DNA from: Mesorhizobium sp. GbtcB19
GTDB taxonomy: Bacteria > Pseudomonadota > Alphaproteobacteria > Rhizobiales > Rhizobiaceae
Direction: 5' to 3'
Assembly: GCF_019091085.1 (NCBI RefSeq)
Contig: NZ_JAGXJY010000002.1
Span: forward strand, 407,683 to 471,682
Length of the DNA: 64,000 bases
A program made the position numbers and the translations under genes. The notes under the pieces are model-generated. The model was not told the origin of the DNA. It saw nothing but the letters and a program-made list of their open reading frames with translations, and did no database searches. Of the stretch, positions 62,871-64,000 are shown in pieces; within the stretch, counting starts at the first letter, position 1, and the number at the start of each line of letters is the position of its first letter.

Positions 62871-63083
62871 TTAGGCCGCCTCCTGTTTGTCGATCCCGAC
62901 AAGGGAGAGGGCCTTGCTGGTGATTATGTCACAACCAACCAGAACAATAGCCAGCACGCCGTTTGCGAACTGATCCGCCAAAGTGCCATCAAGGCCCCAT
63001 TTGGCGACGACGTAGGTAGCAAGCGCAGTGCCCGCACGCGAGGCGAGCGGGACGACGATTGACCGAAGGATGACATTTTTCAT
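62871..63083 (-). CDS. Phage small membrane protein, holin-like
   Basis: A 70-residue protein with two hydrophobic stretches (SIVVPLASRAGTALATYVVA and FANGVLAIVLVGCDIITSKA), a short charged N-terminus and a charged tail. Size and layout resemble small holins, and the same phage encodes a peptidase, so a holin role is reasonable but unproven. GGGAG lies just before the ATG. Its last codons contain the AGGAGG in front of VP2. First gene of the structural block, about 60 bp from the right dif-like site. Confidence 0.7.
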   Translation of the reverse strand: MKNVILRSIVVPLASRAGTALATYVVAKWGLDGTLADQFANGVLAIVLVGCDIITSKALSLVGIDKQEAA

Positions 63084-63144
63084 TCATGCTCCCAATTTTC
63101 GTTTGAGGTTCGAAATTGGTTCGCATGGTTTCGAGCGTTAGGCT

Positions 63145-63172
63145 AAGTCGCATAAGATAGATTATGGAACTA
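63145..63172. repeat. Right dif-like XerC/XerD site (attachment site)
   Basis: XerC arm AAGTCGCATAA (63145-63155), spacer GATAGA, XerD arm TTATGGAACTA (63162-63172). XerC arm and spacer are identical to the left site; the XerD arm differs after TATG. TTATG is the canonical start of a XerD arm. Confidence 0.9.
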
Positions 63173-63240
63173 TCGTATCAGGCACTGACCCGGCAATGCC
63201 ATCGCTTTGCCGCTGATCACGAACCCCGCAAAACAACTCC

Positions 63241-63310
63241 CACGTGGCGTCTCGGCAACCACCGCGGCATAGTCCGGCGGCGCATGCATGTGGACCGCTC
63301 TGTGCAGCAC
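63241..63310 (-). pseudogene. Decayed duplicate of the C-terminal end of the MBL-fold gene
   Basis: 63246-63292 aligns with 63429-63475 in the intact downstream-neighbour gene at roughly 80% identity. Translated on the minus strand it gives HMHAPPDYAAVVAETP against HMHVPLDYAVVMAETP in the functional gene. The rest of the gene is missing and the frame continues into unrelated residues. It lies between the right prophage end and the intact gene, in the same orientation. Confidence 0.75.
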
Positions 63311-63364
63311 TTCGCGAATTGAAAAGTCGAGCGTCGAGATGCAACGCCAACTGAGCAGTCGTCG

Positions 63365-64000
63365 CTATCGCGCTGACTCATAAGGGATTTCGATCACCAT
63401 GCCATCATAGGCCGGCACCACATGCTCCGGCGTCTCGGCCATCACCACGGCGTAGTCCAACGGCACATGCATGTGTGTCAGCACGGCCTTCGTCGGTGCC
63501 AGTTTCTCGATCCAGCCCAGTGCCTGGCCGAGCGACAGATGGCTGGGATGGGTGTTGTATTGCAGCGCGTCGATCACCAGCATGTCGAGGCCGCGCAGGC
63601 GCTCGGCGGTGGCGTCCGGGAAGCCGCTTATGTCGGGGCAATAGGCAAGCCCGCCGATCCGGAAGCCCAGTGAAATGATGTCGCCATGGAACTGCGGCAG
63701 CGGCTCAAGGGTGAGGGCGCCCCCCTCGCCTTCGACCACCACCGGGCTCGCGTGGTCGATGATGTGGGCCTTGACGATCGGCGGATAGGAGCTGCCGAGT
63801 GGCGTCTCGAAGCAATAGCCGAACGCCTCGCGCAACCGCCGCATCGTCGGCTCATCGGCATGGATGTCGATCCGGTGCCGCTGGTCGTGAACGTAGCCGC
63901 GCAGATCGTCGATGCCGTGGATATGGTCGGCATGCGGATGGGTGTAGACGACGGCATCGATGCGCCTGACCGAAGCCATCAGCATCTGCTCGCGGAAATC
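63365..64000 (-). CDS. MBL-fold metallo-hydrolase (PhnP-like), N-terminal end beyond the window
   Basis: 212 residues of a metallo-beta-lactamase-fold phosphodiesterase of the PhnP/cyclic-phosphodiesterase group. The zinc motif YTHPHADHIHGIDDLR (H-x-H-x-D-H) lies near the visible N-terminus, FHGDIISLGFRIGGLAYCPD carries the metal-bridging Asp, and LTHMHVPLDYA has the last His. The frame is open through the window end at 64000, and the first Met in view (63985) follows in-frame codons DFREQ, so the gene is truncated by the window. In rhizobia this gene typically follows metG and tatD. Confidence 0.9.
   Translation of the reverse strand, partial: DFREQMLMASVRRIDAVVYTHPHADHIHGIDDLRGYVHDQRHRIDIHADEPTMRRLREAFGYCFETPLGSSYPPIVKAHIIDHASPVVVEGEGGALTLEPLPQFHGDIISLGFRIGGLAYCPDISGFPDATAERLRGLDMLVIDALQYNTHPSHLSLGQALGWIEKLAPTKAVLTHMHVPLDYAVVMAETPEHVVPAYDGMVIEIPYESAR

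Larger units (their letters stand above)
56643..63172 (-). mobile_element. Microviridae-type ssDNA phage prophage integrated at dif
   Basis: A 6.5-kb prophage framed by two dif-like XerCD sites. It carries the hallmark microvirus set in one orientation: HUH replication initiator, major capsid protein, and DNA pilot protein. It also carries an uncharacterised 221-residue gene, an M15 peptidase, a holin-like membrane protein and a very basic protein, plus one plus-strand regulator-like gene. The distance between repeat cores is 6502 bp, the upper part of the size range of this family. GC is visibly lower than in the flanking chromosome. No integrase gene is present, so insertion by host XerC/XerD is inferred. 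The element appears intact except for the VP2 start codon. The packaged strand would be the window minus strand. Confidence 0.93.

Noticed and set aside
56643..63172. Integrase or transposase gene for the mobile element
   Set aside because: Every frame of reasonable length in the element was read; none has tyrosine-recombinase, serine-recombinase or DDE motifs. This supports use of host XerCD rather than being a gap.
63162..63350. 62-codon minus-strand open frame next to the right att site
   Set aside because: It runs in a different frame from the recognisable MBL-like remnant and has no ribosome site; treated as non-coding around a pseudogene fragment.

Overview
The window looks like chromosomal DNA of a Rhizobiales alphaproteobacterium, most likely Mesorhizobium or a close Phyllobacteriaceae relative. 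The grounds are high GC in the coding DNA, the conserved gene order kdsA / eno-ftsB-pdhABC-lpdA-lipA-ratA / cinA-ispDF / dusB-ntrBC-ntrYX-dat-hfq-hflX-mazG, a fused IspDF, an E1-beta subunit with its own lipoyl domain, and a Rhizobiales-type dispersed palindromic repeat. Species was not tested.

Layout: 1-4.8 kb holds lipopolysaccharide glycosyltransferases, pccB and a DEAD-box helicase. 4.8-22.4 kb is a mixed metabolic stretch: lipase-like hydrolase, SDR, cysK, an alanyl-tRNA editing protein, sulfurtransferase, OmpA-like protein, alanine dehydrogenase with its Lrp regulator, 5-FTHF cyclo-ligase, NDH-2, a Tat-exported cyclic-nucleotide phosphodiesterase, kdsA, dodecin and a PRC-barrel protein. 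22.6-33.1 kb is the central-carbon block: enolase, FtsB, the whole pyruvate dehydrogenase complex (E1 alpha, E1 beta, E2, E3) and lipoyl synthase, which makes the cofactor for the lipoyl domains encoded beside it. 33.2-34.4 kb is a small accessory insertion that interrupts this order. 34.4-47.2 kb carries isoprenoid synthesis (ispDF), then the nitrogen two-component systems NtrBC and NtrYX, Hfq, HflX and MazG. 47.3-56.6 kb holds an aminotransferase, an ECF sigma/anti-sigma pair, a Bax-inhibitor-like protein, an outer-membrane beta-barrel, an agmatinase-family enzyme and a run of small hypothetical, Nudix and DUF genes.

The most notable element lies at 56.64-63.17 kb: an apparently complete single-stranded DNA phage (Microviridae-type) prophage. 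It is bounded by two 28-bp dif-like XerC/XerD sites that share a 17-bp identical core; the distance between the cores gives a phage genome of 6502 bp. All structural and replication genes lie on the minus strand: a holin-like membrane protein, the DNA pilot protein VP2, the major capsid protein VP1, an uncharacterised 221-residue protein, an M15 peptidase, an HUH replication initiator, and a very basic protein. One gene is on the plus strand. It encodes a zinc-ribbon protein and sits behind a dense group of palindromes between it and rep, which makes it a candidate lysogeny regulator. The prophage carries no integrase gene, in keeping with use of the host XerCD. Just outside its right end is a decayed duplicate of the C-terminus of the neighbouring metallo-beta-lactamase-fold gene.

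No tRNA, rRNA, CRISPR array or transposase was recognised by eye. Two intrinsic terminators in the 11.4-11.8 kb gap have no matching coding gene and point to small RNAs.
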